Positions 5,629-13,718 of a stretch of 16,323 bases of DNA are shown piece after piece (the first letter of the stretch is position 1; each line of letters begins with the position of its first letter). The stretch spans positions 1-16,323 of the forward strand of contig SKGI01000091.1 of assembly GCA_007117555.1 (NCBI GenBank), written 5' to 3'. The notes below the pieces were generated by a model that saw only the letters and a list, made by a program, of their open reading frames with translations, was not told where the DNA came from and did not search any database. This DNA comes from Candidatus Izemoplasma sp. (GTDB taxonomy: Bacteria > Bacillota_I > Bacilli_A > Izemoplasmatales > Izemoplasmataceae). The position numbers and the translations under genes are program-made.

Positions 5629-7353
5629 ATGCGCAAAATGATACTTTTATTCGTTTTTTTCAGTTTTGTTATTGTCAGTGGGGCGTGTGAGGCACCCGTC
5701 CCCATTTCTGACACGTATCGAGTCACGTTTGAAACAGGGGACGGTGAAACCTTACCATCGGTTCGTGTTTTGCGCGATGAGACCATGACATTGCCAATAC
5801 CAGTAAATGAAGGGCACACTTTTTCAGGTTGGTATCGAGACAGTGATTATCAAATGCCTTTTACGGAAAGTGACCTAGTCAATGAACCATTGACTTTGTA
5901 TGCCGCATGGACCGTGCAAACTTTTACCATACAGTTCGATACACGGGGTGGTGAAGATATACCACCACTTGAACTGCCTTACGGCAGTGCTTTGGCGTTG
6001 CCAGAAGCGGTGCATGAAACCGCTGTGTTTGGGGGATGGTTCGTGGATGAAACATTGTTTACGCGGTTTACGCAATCATCGATGCCCGCTGAAAATTTAC
6101 AGTTATATGCCCGTTGGTTAGGGGATACCGCTGCCGGGTATGATTTTTTAGCACAAACGCCGAGTTCAGATTTAGATGATGTCATGGCACTGGCAAACTA
6201 TCTTGATTATATGCTCTTTAATCGTTTTACTGAGCAAAGCGTCAGGTTGTTGTTTGCCTTTGATGATTTAGATCATATCCTTGACGTGGCGTTTGAAGCA
6301 CGTCATATTCAAGCCAATGTCTCACTTTCTTTTAGTTATAACCCCAATACATCTGTACTAGATATTATGGCCACTTACAGTGAGGAAGCCATCATGAGCG
6401 CGAGCGAAGCACCCGCTTATCCATTAATTCCTTTTTATCAGCCCCCGTTTGTTTCTGAGCGTGATGAAACATTTGATACGTTCGAAATTGATTTTGAGAC
6501 TAAGACGTACCCCGTTGTGACAACCGATCAATTGTATTTCGTTATGGAAAAAGGTTACCGACCGATTTTTGAAGTTCCCGATACACCTGCGGAACGCGCT
6601 TATAAGCAAGCGCGTGAAGTGTTGCGTACGATCATCGATGATTCCATGACCGATATAGAAAAACTTCAAGCGATGTATGCTTGGCTCATCGAACATGTGA
6701 CGTATGATGGGGCATTGCTTGACAAGTTGATTTTAGGCGAAACTGATTTGAACCGTTACAAAGGCTTTTATCTTGAAGGGGTATTTGATGACGGTCGGGC
6801 TGTGTGCGATGGATACTCTAAAGCCATGGTTGTCTTTGGTCGAATGGAAGGTTTAGACATCGTGCGTGTCGTCGGTCGACCTGCTGATCCAACGAATACT
6901 GTCTTGCATGCTTGGAACAAGGTATTGCTTGGTGAAACGTGGCATATCATTGATGCAACGAGCGGCAATACCCTCTTGATTGGGGTTGAAGAGACAAGAG
7001 AAATGTTTAGCCATGCATTTTTCCTCATTGATCAAGAAACGATGGAAAATCATTACATTGCCACCTCGCATCTTGATGTGTTTGCGGAAGGCGGCATCGA
7101 TGTGTATAGTCTATTGACTTATGAACTTGAGGGAGAAACATATACGCGTCTGATTGAAAGTCAAGAAGACCTCAATCGCGCTTTCCGTTATGCTGCAATG
7201 TTTGAAGATATGAATATGACCTTTGATGTGCGTCTAGCTTTTGACTATGATGACGATCTTTCACAAGCGATTCAAAGCGCAATGGCGGCGGCAGGATTTG
7301 GTTCAGTCCGGTTTAATCTTCTTGGTGACGTTTTAGTTTTTTCTCAATCTTAA
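5629..7353 (+). CDS. Lipoprotein with two InlB B-repeats and a transglutaminase-like domain
   Basis: From ATG 5629 (AGAGGAG at 5614-5620; an in-frame GTG at 5620 lies inside that site) the protein has 574 residues. It starts with a lipoprotein signal (FVFFSFVIVSGAC, modified Cys20), so it should be anchored on the outer face of the membrane. Two Listeria-Bacteroides (InlB B-type) repeats follow at about 30-94 and 98-163, ending in the characteristic LYAAW and LYARW. These small beta modules usually serve as surface spacers or binding units. A transglutaminase/protease-like core lies at about 330-450 with a complete Cys-His-Asp triad: C393 in AVCDGYS, H427 in LHAWNKV, D442 in HIIDATSGN. Bacterial members are usually peptidases or cross-linkers of surface proteins or wall peptides. 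Residues 165-330 and 450-574 are unassigned. The substrate is unknown. Confidence 0.88.
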   Translation: MRKMILLFVFFSFVIVSGACEAPVPISDTYRVTFETGDGETLPSVRVLRDETMTLPIPVNEGHTFSGWYRDSDYQMPFTESDLVNEPLTLYAAWTVQTFTIQFDTRGGEDIPPLELPYGSALALPEAVHETAVFGGWFVDETLFTRFTQSSMPAENLQLYARWLGDTAAGYDFLAQTPSSDLDDVMALANYLDYMLFNRFTEQSVRLLFAFDDLDHILDVAFEARHIQANVSLSFSYNPNTSVLDIMATYSEEAIMSASEAPAYPLIPFYQPPFVSERDETFDTFEIDFETKTYPVVTTDQLYFVMEKGYRPIFEVPDTPAERAYKQAREVLRTIIDDSMTDIEKLQAMYAWLIEHVTYDGALLDKLILGETDLNRYKGFYLEGVFDDGRAVCDGYSKAMVVFGRMEGLDIVRVVGRPADPTNTVLHAWNKVLLGETWHIIDATSGNTLLIGVEETREMFSHAFFLIDQETMENHYIATSHLDVFAEGGIDVYSLLTYELEGETYTRLIESQEDLNRAFRYAAMFEDMNMTFDVRLAFDYDDDLSQAIQSAMAAAGFGSVRFNLLGDVLVFSQS

Positions 7354-7422
7354 AAATAGTTTCAATGTTAAAAAGAGATACGCTTGAAAATAAAAACGCA
7401 GTTCGATGTGTTTATTTCATGA

Positions 7423-7428
7423 TATAAT
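7423..7428 (+). promoter_or_regulatory. -10 box upstream of the GGDEF/HD-GYP gene
   Basis: A perfect TATAAT lies 72 bases before the start codon. No good -35 is seen at 16-18 bases. It predicts a leader of about 65 bases carrying the hairpin at 7463-7492. No clear terminator is visible between the preceding lipoprotein gene (stop 7353) and this point, only an A/T stem at 7388-7394/7411-7417. Confidence 0.45.
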
Positions 7429-7462
7429 GAACCATGATAGTCGTACGAGGTTGTTGGGGATA

Positions 7463-7492
7463 GCCTTGTCAAGTTTCATGTCAATGAAAGGC
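7463..7492 (+). promoter_or_regulatory. Hairpin covering the ribosome binding site
   Basis: TTTCAT (7474-7479) pairs with ATGAAA (7484-7489) around GTCA, and GCC (7463-7465) can add pairs with GGC (7490-7492) across an 8-base bulge. The 3' arm contains most of the likely ribosome site AAAGGCGG (7487-7494) before ATG 7501, so folding could limit translation. No conserved cyclic-di-GMP riboswitch core is recognisable. Confidence 0.35.
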
Positions 7493-7500
7493 GGGACGGC

Positions 7501-10107
7501 ATGCAAAATACACTGACAAAGCAAACCATTGAAACACCATTAATCGAGCTTGATTTCAGTCTTGATACAGTTCAAGTGAATTATGTGAATGAAGCATGGA
7601 AAACTTATGTCACTTCGCAAGCTGAAACTAGCCGCTTTTTAGCAGCGCCCCCCTTTATTGATTCCCTTCTTGGATGCATTAAATCCGACATCTCAATGAC
7701 TCGGATTGGCACGTATGGTGCGTATGAGTTGTTGTGCTTTCCGTTAGCAACAAACCGCGCAGTTGTATTAGCGAGCCAAACTGATTCCGCAAGTCAGTCT
7801 TATCATGAGCACATCATTGAAAATATGTTGCTCGCAGCGTATGTGATTGAACCGGGCTCACCACACAAGGTATTATACTGCAATCGCTATATTGAAACTT
7901 TGACGGGGTATATTCCAAAACAGTTTATCAACACGCAGTTTTACACCACGCGCATTCATCCTAGCGATGTTGATCGTGTGCTTACAGAAGTTGATCATGC
8001 TACGCAAAACAAACAATCTTTTGAGTTTACGTATCGCTTTCAACGCGCTGATGGGCATTGGATTTGGGTTTATGAGCGAGGTCAAGCCATATTTAACGCA
8101 AAAGGCGAAATACAGTACTATATTGGCACCATCATGGATGTCAGTGAAGGTAAAGCTGTCCGCAACATTCTCAAACGTCAAAAACAGTTGCTCGATGCTA
8201 TTTTAAAAGCGACACGAACCATTCTTGAAGCAGAAGATCTAGACGCTGTTTTGAATGATTGTTTTGAGTGGCTAGGCACAGCGTTAAATATTGGGAGGAT
8301 TTATTTTTATAAAAACGCATCACATCTAGGAAAACTGTATACAAGTTTAACCCATGAATGGGCCGCTTCAAATGTCGCGCCAGTCATTGATGATCCCGAC
8401 CAACAAAACATTCCAGTTGATGCCATGCCTGAATTTTTCGAGCCTTTGCTTAATGGCAAGCCTTTTGAACATATTGTTCAAGATATTTCGGATGAAGCTT
8501 TGCGCAACCATCTTGAGGCACAACAAATTCGCTCGCTGCTTGTTTTTCCCGTATTAGTACATGAACAATTTTACGGATTTGTCGGCTTTGATGAGGTCGA
8601 AGAAAACCGGTCATTCAGTGCGCTTGAACATGATTATCTTGGCTCCTTTGCACGCAGTTTATCGACAGCGCTTACAAAAAAGGCTGATGCAGCGGCCATC
8701 GCTTCTCAAAACCAACTGTTTCAAACGATTTTTGAAGCAATTGATTCGGGTATGGCCGTCTTCGACAATGCGTTGCGTGTGCTCCATGTCAACGAAGCCA
8801 TGCGCCCTTTCTTGGTTAGAGACTTTGAACCTGGTGCTACCTGTACGTCATTATTTAAAGATGATATGGTCGTTTGTGAAAACTGTCCAGTAAAACAAGC
8901 GTTTGATTTGAAACAAACGTCGATCTCTTATCGAAAACTGAAGCATCACGACAATTTGGTCGATGTCGAAATTAAAGCGTATCCCATTTTAGATGAACGT
9001 ATGCGCGTTCGCCAAGTCGTTCAAGTGATCCGTAACATTAGTGAACAAAAAGCGTATGAATCAAACTTAAAAATGTTGAGTGAAACGGATTACTTGACCG
9101 GGGTATATAATCGCGCTTATTTCGAGCGGAAACTTGAAGCTTTTGATGAACTAAAGCAAGAAGGTTATGCAATCATGTCGCTTGATATTGATGGCTTGAA
9201 ACTCATTAATGAAACGTTAGGTAGTCATGTTGGGGATCTAATTTTAAAAAGTTTAGGCAGCGTGTTAAAAACGTATGGCGATGAAAAATCGTATGTTGGT
9301 CGGATGGGCGGCGATGAATTTGCGGTTCTTTACGAAAGTGCTGAACAAGCGCAACGTGTAGCACAAAACATTGAAACGCTTGCGAATCAGTTATATGCTG
9401 ACCTTTCAAACGGCCTCGAAAGCATCCCACAAAGTGTGATTAGTTTCTCTATTGGTGTCGCTAAGCAAGAAGGGGACATGAGTGCTTTTGAAGTGTTGCG
9501 TCGTGCAGACAATATGATGTATTCGCAAAAACTACGTAAAGGTCAAAGTGCTAAATCAACCATTGTTAAGACCTTGATTGAAACGTTAAAGGCGCGTGAC
9601 TTTGAAACAGAACGTCATGGTGATCGCTTACATCATTATGTCAGCCAATTAGGGCGTGCATTAAAACTATCAGAAAGTGACATGGTACTGCTTGAAACTT
9701 TGGCGGAGGTTCATGACATTGGTAAAATCGGCATTCCTGATGCGATTTTGTTAAAGCCAGGCAAGTTAACTGAACAGGAATGGGAGATTATGAGAACCCA
9801 TCCAGAAAAAGGCTATCGAATCGCTTCAAACAGTCCTGATTTATTGCCGGTGGCGGATTTGATTTTAAAACATCACGAGCACTTTGATGGTTCAGGCTAT
9901 CCGTTTGGCTTGACTGGTGAAGAAATCCCTTTGCTTTGTCGGATACTTGCGGTCTGTGATGCATACGATGCGATGACAAGTCATCGTCCCTATCGTGCCG
10001 CCATGCGCCAAGCTGAAGCGATTGCTGAACTCAGACGATGTCGAGGCAGTCAGTTTGATCCTGATGTCGTTGATCAGTTCATCGATGTCTTATTGAATCA
10101 ACAGTGA
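7501..10107 (+). CDS. PAS-GAF-PAS-GGDEF-HD-GYP cyclic-di-GMP enzyme
   Basis: This 868-residue soluble multidomain protein has no membrane segment. In order: a divergent N-terminal region (1-100), a PAS/PAC domain (about 101-220), a GAF domain (about 240-395), a second PAS (about 405-520), a GGDEF domain (about 525-690) and an HD-GYP domain (about 695-866). The cyclase signature GGDEF is intact at 603-607. The phosphodiesterase motifs are also intact: HDIGKIGIPD with H738 D739, and HHEHFDGSGYP at 791-801. It could therefore both make and break cyclic di-GMP, with output set by the sensor domains. The usual RxxD inhibitory site five residues before GGDEF is missing. The second PAS has three cysteines, C448, C459 and C462 (CENCP), as in PAS domains thought to hold metal or respond to redox. 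No transmembrane receptor gene is adjacent; the small membrane protein that follows may be co-transcribed. Confidence 0.93.
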   Translation: MQNTLTKQTIETPLIELDFSLDTVQVNYVNEAWKTYVTSQAETSRFLAAPPFIDSLLGCIKSDISMTRIGTYGAYELLCFPLATNRAVVLASQTDSASQSYHEHIIENMLLAAYVIEPGSPHKVLYCNRYIETLTGYIPKQFINTQFYTTRIHPSDVDRVLTEVDHATQNKQSFEFTYRFQRADGHWIWVYERGQAIFNAKGEIQYYIGTIMDVSEGKAVRNILKRQKQLLDAILKATRTILEAEDLDAVLNDCFEWLGTALNIGRIYFYKNASHLGKLYTSLTHEWAASNVAPVIDDPDQQNIPVDAMPEFFEPLLNGKPFEHIVQDISDEALRNHLEAQQIRSLLVFPVLVHEQFYGFVGFDEVEENRSFSALEHDYLGSFARSLSTALTKKADAAAIASQNQLFQTIFEAIDSGMAVFDNALRVLHVNEAMRPFLVRDFEPGATCTSLFKDDMVVCENCPVKQAFDLKQTSISYRKLKHHDNLVDVEIKAYPILDERMRVRQVVQVIRNISEQKAYESNLKMLSETDYLTGVYNRAYFERKLEAFDELKQEGYAIMSLDIDGLKLINETLGSHVGDLILKSLGSVLKTYGDEKSYVGRMGGDEFAVLYESAEQAQRVAQNIETLANQLYADLSNGLESIPQSVISFSIGVAKQEGDMSAFEVLRRADNMMYSQKLRKGQSAKSTIVKTLIETLKARDFETERHGDRLHHYVSQLGRALKLSESDMVLLETLAEVHDIGKIGIPDAILLKPGKLTEQEWEIMRTHPEKGYRIASNSPDLLPVADLILKHHEHFDGSGYPFGLTGEEIPLLCRILAVCDAYDAMTSHRPYRAAMRQAEAIAELRRCRGSQFDPDVVDQFIDVLLNQQ

Positions 10108-10133
10108 AAGTGATTCCTGTGGAGGTATAAACT

Positions 10134-10403
10134 ATGAAGCGGTTTTTCGGCGCACTCGTTACATGTTTTCAAGTATTTTTTTACGTGGGTATAGGTGTTT
10201 CAGCGCTCGCCTTCGTATTTCAGTTTTTTACCGAATTAATCACGTTTAGAACGTTTGGGAATATTCTTTTAACTACAATCGGCTTTTATGGGGGTTATTT
10301 TTTGTTTTATAGAATCTATTATTGGCGTTTTGACCAAGAACCGTATGAAACCTTACCAGAACAAATTGAAGCGTTAGAGTCTAACGATCAGTCACCAAAA
10401 TAA
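10134..10403 (+). CDS. Small two-helix membrane protein, unknown function
   Basis: The protein has 89 residues, with hydrophobic helices at about 8-31 and 42-60, a Tyr/Phe/Arg-rich junction (YFLFYRIYYWRF) and an acidic C-terminal tail of about 25 residues. A strong GGAGG site (10121-10125) supports the start. It begins 26 bases after the cyclic-di-GMP enzyme with no terminator between, and ends at a terminator, so it probably shares that transcript. I do not recognise the family; a link to the signalling enzyme is suggested by position only. Confidence 0.75.
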   Translation: MKRFFGALVTCFQVFFYVGIGVSALAFVFQFFTELITFRTFGNILLTTIGFYGGYFLFYRIYYWRFDQEPYETLPEQIEALESNDQSPK

Positions 10404-10404
10404 T

Positions 10405-10424
10405 AGCCCGCATAGGCGGGCTTT
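10405..10424. terminator. Bidirectional terminator
   Basis: AGCCCGC (10405-10411) pairs with GCGGGCT (10416-10422) around ATAG. It is followed by TTTGTTAT on the plus strand, and by ATTATTTT when read on the minus strand, so it can stop both the small membrane protein transcript and ispH. Confidence 0.85.
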
Positions 10425-10425
10425 G

Positions 10426-11334
10426 TTATGTATTGTAGGGGGATGGGTTGTGTGTGTCGCGTTGATTGGGTTCAAACGCTTTTAAATAAGCAATCACTTG
10501 TTTTGTCAAGTGTGTCGGTGTGCTCGCACCACTTGTAACCGACACATGATTGTACTGCCGTAGTTTCTTTGGATCAAGGTCGGCAACCGATTCAATAAGT
10601 GAAGCATCAATGCCCGCTTTGATAGATACTTCGACGAGTTTACGACTATTATTTGAGCGTGGGTCACCGACGACAAAACAGTGGTCAATCGTGTCAGGTT
10701 GACGCATAACCGCAAGTTGTCGTAAGCGTGTTGCTTCGCACTGTTCATCGAGCAGTTCAACTTCTGGAAAACGTTCTTTTACAGCCTCAAACAAGTGATA
10801 CACATCAAAGAGACTCATGGTTGTTTGGTTAGTCATGGAAATAGGCCCTTTGAGTTTGGGTAAGGCGTCAATATCGGCGAGTTTTTCTAGTAGATAGACA
10901 CCGGGACCGTAACTGAGGACCGTTTCGCTTTCAGGATGATTTTTTCTCCCAACAAACAAAACAGTGTGGCCAACACTAAGCGCACTTTTTACAGCGTCTT
11001 GAGCATGCAAAACATCGACACATGTCGTAGCAACGAGCGTTAGGCCCTTTTCCTGAATGCGTTTATAGACAGCACGCGATGCTCCGTGTGCTGTGATGAC
11101 GACGGTACCATGGTCAATTGACTCTAGTAGTTCTAACCGTGTTTTCTGGCGATCATCAAGGGTGATGATGCCTAGCGCATCAAGCTCTTCAACAATTTTC
11201 CGATTATGAACAACCATGCCCAATACTTGAATAGGTCGAGGGACGCTCTTATCTTTCGCAAGTGCTTTAAGTTTTTGCGTTGCTTGAACAACACCATGAC
11301 AAAAACCTCTTGGTGTCAATGCAGTGACTTGCAT
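10426..11334 (-). CDS. ispH: 4-hydroxy-3-methylbut-2-enyl diphosphate reductase
   Basis: IspH catalyses the last step of the non-mevalonate isoprenoid pathway, reducing HMBPP to IPP and DMAPP with a [4Fe-4S] cluster. I set the start at 11334 (302 residues) because an AAGGGGG site (plus-strand 11342-11348) sits just before it and the PRGFC motif then lies at the normal distance. An open frame 46 codons further out would read through the helicase promoter. The three cluster cysteines are present: C12 (PRGFCHG), C105 (ATTCVDV) and C199 (EQCEATRLRQ). So are H43 (VHN), H83 (AHGAS), H133/E135 (NHPES) and TNQTT (168-172). Several motifs vary from the enterobacterial form (FCHG for FCAG, TTCVD for the usual ATCP), suggesting a divergent Bacillota/Mollicutes-type branch. 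It is divergent from the cshB-like gene. Confidence 0.93.
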   Translation of the reverse strand: MQVTALTPRGFCHGVVQATQKLKALAKDKSVPRPIQVLGMVVHNRKIVEELDALGIITLDDRQKTRLELLESIDHGTVVITAHGASRAVYKRIQEKGLTLVATTCVDVLHAQDAVKSALSVGHTVLFVGRKNHPESETVLSYGPGVYLLEKLADIDALPKLKGPISMTNQTTMSLFDVYHLFEAVKERFPEVELLDEQCEATRLRQLAVMRQPDTIDHCFVVGDPRSNNSRKLVEVSIKAGIDASLIESVADLDPKKLRQYNHVSVTSGASTPTHLTKQVIAYLKAFEPNQRDTHNPSPYNT

Positions 11335-11361
11335 GGTCGAACCCCCTTTTTCGCGATTTGT

Positions 11362-11390
11362 TTGGAAATGAGACGGTTCTATTATACAAT
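11362..11390. promoter_or_regulatory. Overlapping divergent promoters, helicase and ispH
   Basis: On the plus strand TTGGAA (11362-11367) and TACAAT (11385-11390), 17 bases apart, form a good promoter for the helicase operon. On the minus strand a perfect TATAAT lies at 11386-11381 for ispH, with a poor -35. The two -10 boxes share two bases, so the two promoters may exclude each other. Confidence 0.55.
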
Positions 11391-11415
11391 GAACTTGATG
11401 AAAAGAGGCGATTAG

Positions 11416-12636
11416 ATGGAAAAGATCAGTCCATATATTAAAAAAGCGCTCAAGGCATTGAATTTTGAGCATTTCACCGAGGTTCAGTCTGCCGTGATAC
11501 CAGCGGCTTTAGCAGGAAAAGATTTAATGGTATCAAGTCAAACAGGCACAGGGAAGACGCACGCATACCTCATTCCTGTTTTTGAGCGGCTTACTGCGCA
11601 AGATGATCACGTTCAAACAGTCATACTTAGTCCAACCCGTGAGTTAGCCACACAAATCGAACAGTTTGCCAAACAGATTGCATCGCAAGCCCCTTGGGCG
11701 ATACGCATCGCATTATATACAGGGGGAAAAGACAGAGAACGCGAATTAGAAGGACTCAAAAAGCACCAACCGCATCTTGTGATTGGTACGCCTGGACGCA
11801 TTAAAGATTTGGTTGCGACATCGCATGCATTGAAGATTCATACGGCGAAAACTTTTATCATCGATGAAGCAGATATGGCGCTTGAAAGTGGATTTTTAGA
11901 AGCGATTGAGCACATTTATGCCGACATCCCTTCAAGCGCTCAGATGATGGTATTTAGTGCAACCTTGCCAGAATCTTTAAGACCCTTTTTGAAGCGCTCT
12001 ATGCGCCAGCCACGCATCATTGATCTTGTTGATCATAGTTTGCAAAACTTAAACTTGACACATACATTCATTAAGTGCACGCCAACTCGGACGAAAGATG
12101 ATCGCTTAAAAGAATCGCTTGCGTCCATCAATCCTTATTTGGCCATCATCTTTGCCAACAAAAAAGAAACGGTAGAAAGATTAGGTAAAGAACTGTATCA
12201 AGCCGGTCATAATGTGACAGTATTACATGGCGATTTACCTCCGCGACGGCGCAAACAAATTCTCAATGATATTCGTCGTCTAAAGTATCAATATGTTGTT
12301 GCGAGTGATATGGCCAGTCGCGGTATTGACCTTGAAGGGGTATCACATATTATCAACTATGATTTACCAAAAGATATGGCCTTTTTTGTGCACCGGATTG
12401 GCCGTAGCGGTCGTATGGGTCAAAGCGGCGAAACGATCAGTTATTTTACCGATCAAGATGGCGCGGCATTTTCATTTATTGATAAACACCGTATTCAAAT
12501 TACTGTTAAAGGTGGTGCACAGCCTGAAACACCTAAAAAAAAGGCTACCGCATCAAGTGGTACACGTCGCGTAAAAGATACGGCATCACAAACGGCAAAA
12601 AATACAACGACATCAAGACGAAAAAGGAGACGATAA
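11416..12636 (+). CDS. cshB: DEAD-box RNA helicase, CshB-like
   Basis: This 406-residue protein has the full DEAD-box core: Q motif with Q24 ([10 protein letters not shown]), motif I SQTGTGKT (41-48), Ia PTREL (73-77), Ib GTPGR (124-128), II DEAD (150-153), III SAT (181-183), [11 protein letters not shown] (296-305) and [10 protein letters not shown] (326-333). A short basic, Thr/Ser-rich tail (about 370-406, ending SRRKRRR) should bind RNA loosely. The role is ATP-dependent unwinding of RNA, probably in ribosome assembly, cold adaptation or mRNA turnover. The location beside ispH and directly before nfo matches the ispH-cshB-nfo neighbourhood I recall from Bacillus, which is the main reason for choosing CshB over other DEAD-box paralogues. 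The AAGAGG site at 11403-11408 supports the start. Confidence 0.9.
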   Translation: MEKISPYIKKALKALNFEHFTEVQSAVIPAALAGKDLMVSSQTGTGKTHAYLIPVFERLTAQDDHVQTVILSPTRELATQIEQFAKQIASQAPWAIRIALYTGGKDRERELEGLKKHQPHLVIGTPGRIKDLVATSHALKIHTAKTFIIDEADMALESGFLEAIEHIYADIPSSAQMMVFSATLPESLRPFLKRSMRQPRIIDLVDHSLQNLNLTHTFIKCTPTRTKDDRLKESLASINPYLAIIFANKKETVERLGKELYQAGHNVTVLHGDLPPRRRKQILNDIRRLKYQYVVASDMASRGIDLEGVSHIINYDLPKDMAFFVHRIGRSGRMGQSGETISYFTDQDGAAFSFIDKHRIQITVKGGAQPETPKKKATASSGTRRVKDTASQTAKNTTTSRRKRRR

Positions 12637-12637
12637 T

Positions 12638-13561
12638 ATGCGTTTAAAACTTGGATCACACGTTGCCATGCAAGGAAAGGCGATGTTATTAGGCAGTGTA
12701 GAAGAAGCTTTATCTTATGATGCGACTGCTTTTATGATTTATACTGGTGCCCCGCAAAACACACGTCGCCGGGCTTTAGAACAACTTCAAATCGAACCGG
12801 CACAAACGTTGATGGCAAACCATGACATGCCTTTAGATCATATCATTGTCCATGCGCCATATATTATGAATCTTGCCAATCCTGACAAAGAGAAGCGACA
12901 GTTTGCGATTGAGTTTCTTGTTAGTGAAATCAATCGGACAGCGGCCATCGGCGCTAAACATATCGTTTTACATCCTGGCGCACATGTCGGTCAGGGGGCA
13001 GACAAAGGTATTGCAAATATAGCCGAAAGTCTTGATGAGGTCTTTGCACAAACCGAAGGTGTTGATGTTAAGGTTGCCCTTGAAACAATGGCTGGAAAAG
13101 GAACAGAGATTGGCCGAAACTTTGAAGAAATCCGAGCTATCATCGATCGGGTTAAGCAGCCTGATCGATTAAGCGTATGTTTTGATACATGCCATACACA
13201 TGATGCAGGCTATGACATCAAAAACGATTTTGAAGGGGTCATGCGTCATTTTGATGCGGTAGTAGGTTTAGAGCGGATTGGTGTGTTCCACATCAACGAC
13301 TCAAAAAACATTCAAGGCGCCGCAAAAGACCGCCATGAAAATCTTGGGTTTGGCCATATTGGTTTTGATGCCCTCTCTAACATTGTTCATCACCCGGACT
13401 TTTCCCATATTCCTAAAATACTAGAAACGCCTTATGTGACGGAAAATGATGCTTCTAAAGCGCGCCTTTATCCGCCTTATAAACATGAGATTGCGATGTT
13501 GAAGTCTAAGACATTTGATCCAGCCATGATTTCACGTATTCGAGCAGCGCATCAGAAATAA
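12638..13561 (+). CDS. nfo: Endonuclease IV (AP endonuclease)
   Basis: A base-excision repair enzyme that cuts DNA 5' of abasic sites and removes 3'-blocking groups. The 307 residues are slightly more than the usual 280-300. All nine zinc ligands of the family can be placed: H72 (VHAPY), H112 (LHPGAHVG), E149 (ALETMAGKG), D183 and H186 ([13 protein letters not shown]), H218 (FHINDSKN), D231 and H233 ([13 protein letters not shown]) and E263 (ETPY). The start lies one base after the helicase stop, within AAAAGGAG spacing (AAGGAGAC just before the stop), so the two genes are co-translated in one operon. No terminator follows; a new promoter starts three bases after the stop. Confidence 0.96.
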   Translation: MRLKLGSHVAMQGKAMLLGSVEEALSYDATAFMIYTGAPQNTRRRALEQLQIEPAQTLMANHDMPLDHIIVHAPYIMNLANPDKEKRQFAIEFLVSEINRTAAIGAKHIVLHPGAHVGQGADKGIANIAESLDEVFAQTEGVDVKVALETMAGKGTEIGRNFEEIRAIIDRVKQPDRLSVCFDTCHTHDAGYDIKNDFEGVMRHFDAVVGLERIGVFHINDSKNIQGAAKDRHENLGFGHIGFDALSNIVHHPDFSHIPKILETPYVTENDASKARLYPPYKHEIAMLKSKTFDPAMISRIRAAHQK

Positions 13562-13563
13562 TA

Positions 13564-13592
13564 TTGCTTGGTAAACCATATCATGGTATAAT
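13564..13592 (+). promoter_or_regulatory. Promoter of the queG-trmL transcript
   Basis: TTGCTT (13564-13569) and TATAAT (13587-13592) are 17 bases apart, and TGG before the -10 makes it an extended -10 promoter. CCAT (13576-13579) and ATGG (13583-13586) form a small palindrome touching the -10. Transcription should start near 13599. Confidence 0.7.
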
Positions 13593-13598
13593 TAAAGT

Positions 13599-13718
13599 AA
13601 CTTGCCGTGGCATGCTTTATTCGTTGCCTGGCTGAATCTATCGGTCCTAACACAGGACCGCCATGATAAAATGGTGAGATGCTTCATGCATCCACCATTT
13701 TCTATTCAAGGAGGCGCT
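13599..13718 (+). ncRNA. Structured 120-base leader of queG, possible attenuator
   Basis: A first hairpin pairs CGGTCCT (13642-13648) with AGGACCG (13654-13660). A second, 14-pair hairpin spans 13668-13701 (arms AAAATGGTG and CACCATTTT, inner GATGC/GCATC, one bulged A) and is followed by a weak U tract (UUUUCUAUU) six bases before the AAGGAGG site. Competing pairings exist: CCAT 13661-13664 with ATGG 13671-13674, and GTGG(C)ATGC 13607-13615 with GCATCCAC 13688-13695. This looks like a regulatory leader. It matches no riboswitch class I know, including preQ1 types I and II. Confidence 0.45.

Noticed and set aside
7429..7500. Cyclic-di-GMP riboswitch before the GGDEF gene
   Set aside because: The leader is short and lacks the conserved class I core; only a simple hairpin is present.
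11335..11472. N-terminal extension of IspH by 46 codons
   Set aside because: It would run through both divergent promoters and into the helicase gene; the ATG at 11334 has a good ribosome site and puts PRGFC at the normal position.
13612..13635. Seven-codon leader peptide (MLYSLPG) in the queG leader
   Set aside because: No ribosome site and no run of regulatory codons, so a ribosome-stalling attenuator is not supported.
13602..13718. Open frame extending queG upstream by 39 codons
   Set aside because: It begins almost at the predicted transcript start and crosses two stable hairpins; AAGGAGG before ATG 13719 is decisive.
13599..13718. preQ1 or T-box riboswitch before queG
   Set aside because: I see neither the T-box TGGNACCGCG motif nor the A-rich preQ1-I tail or preQ1-II core; only generic stems are supported.
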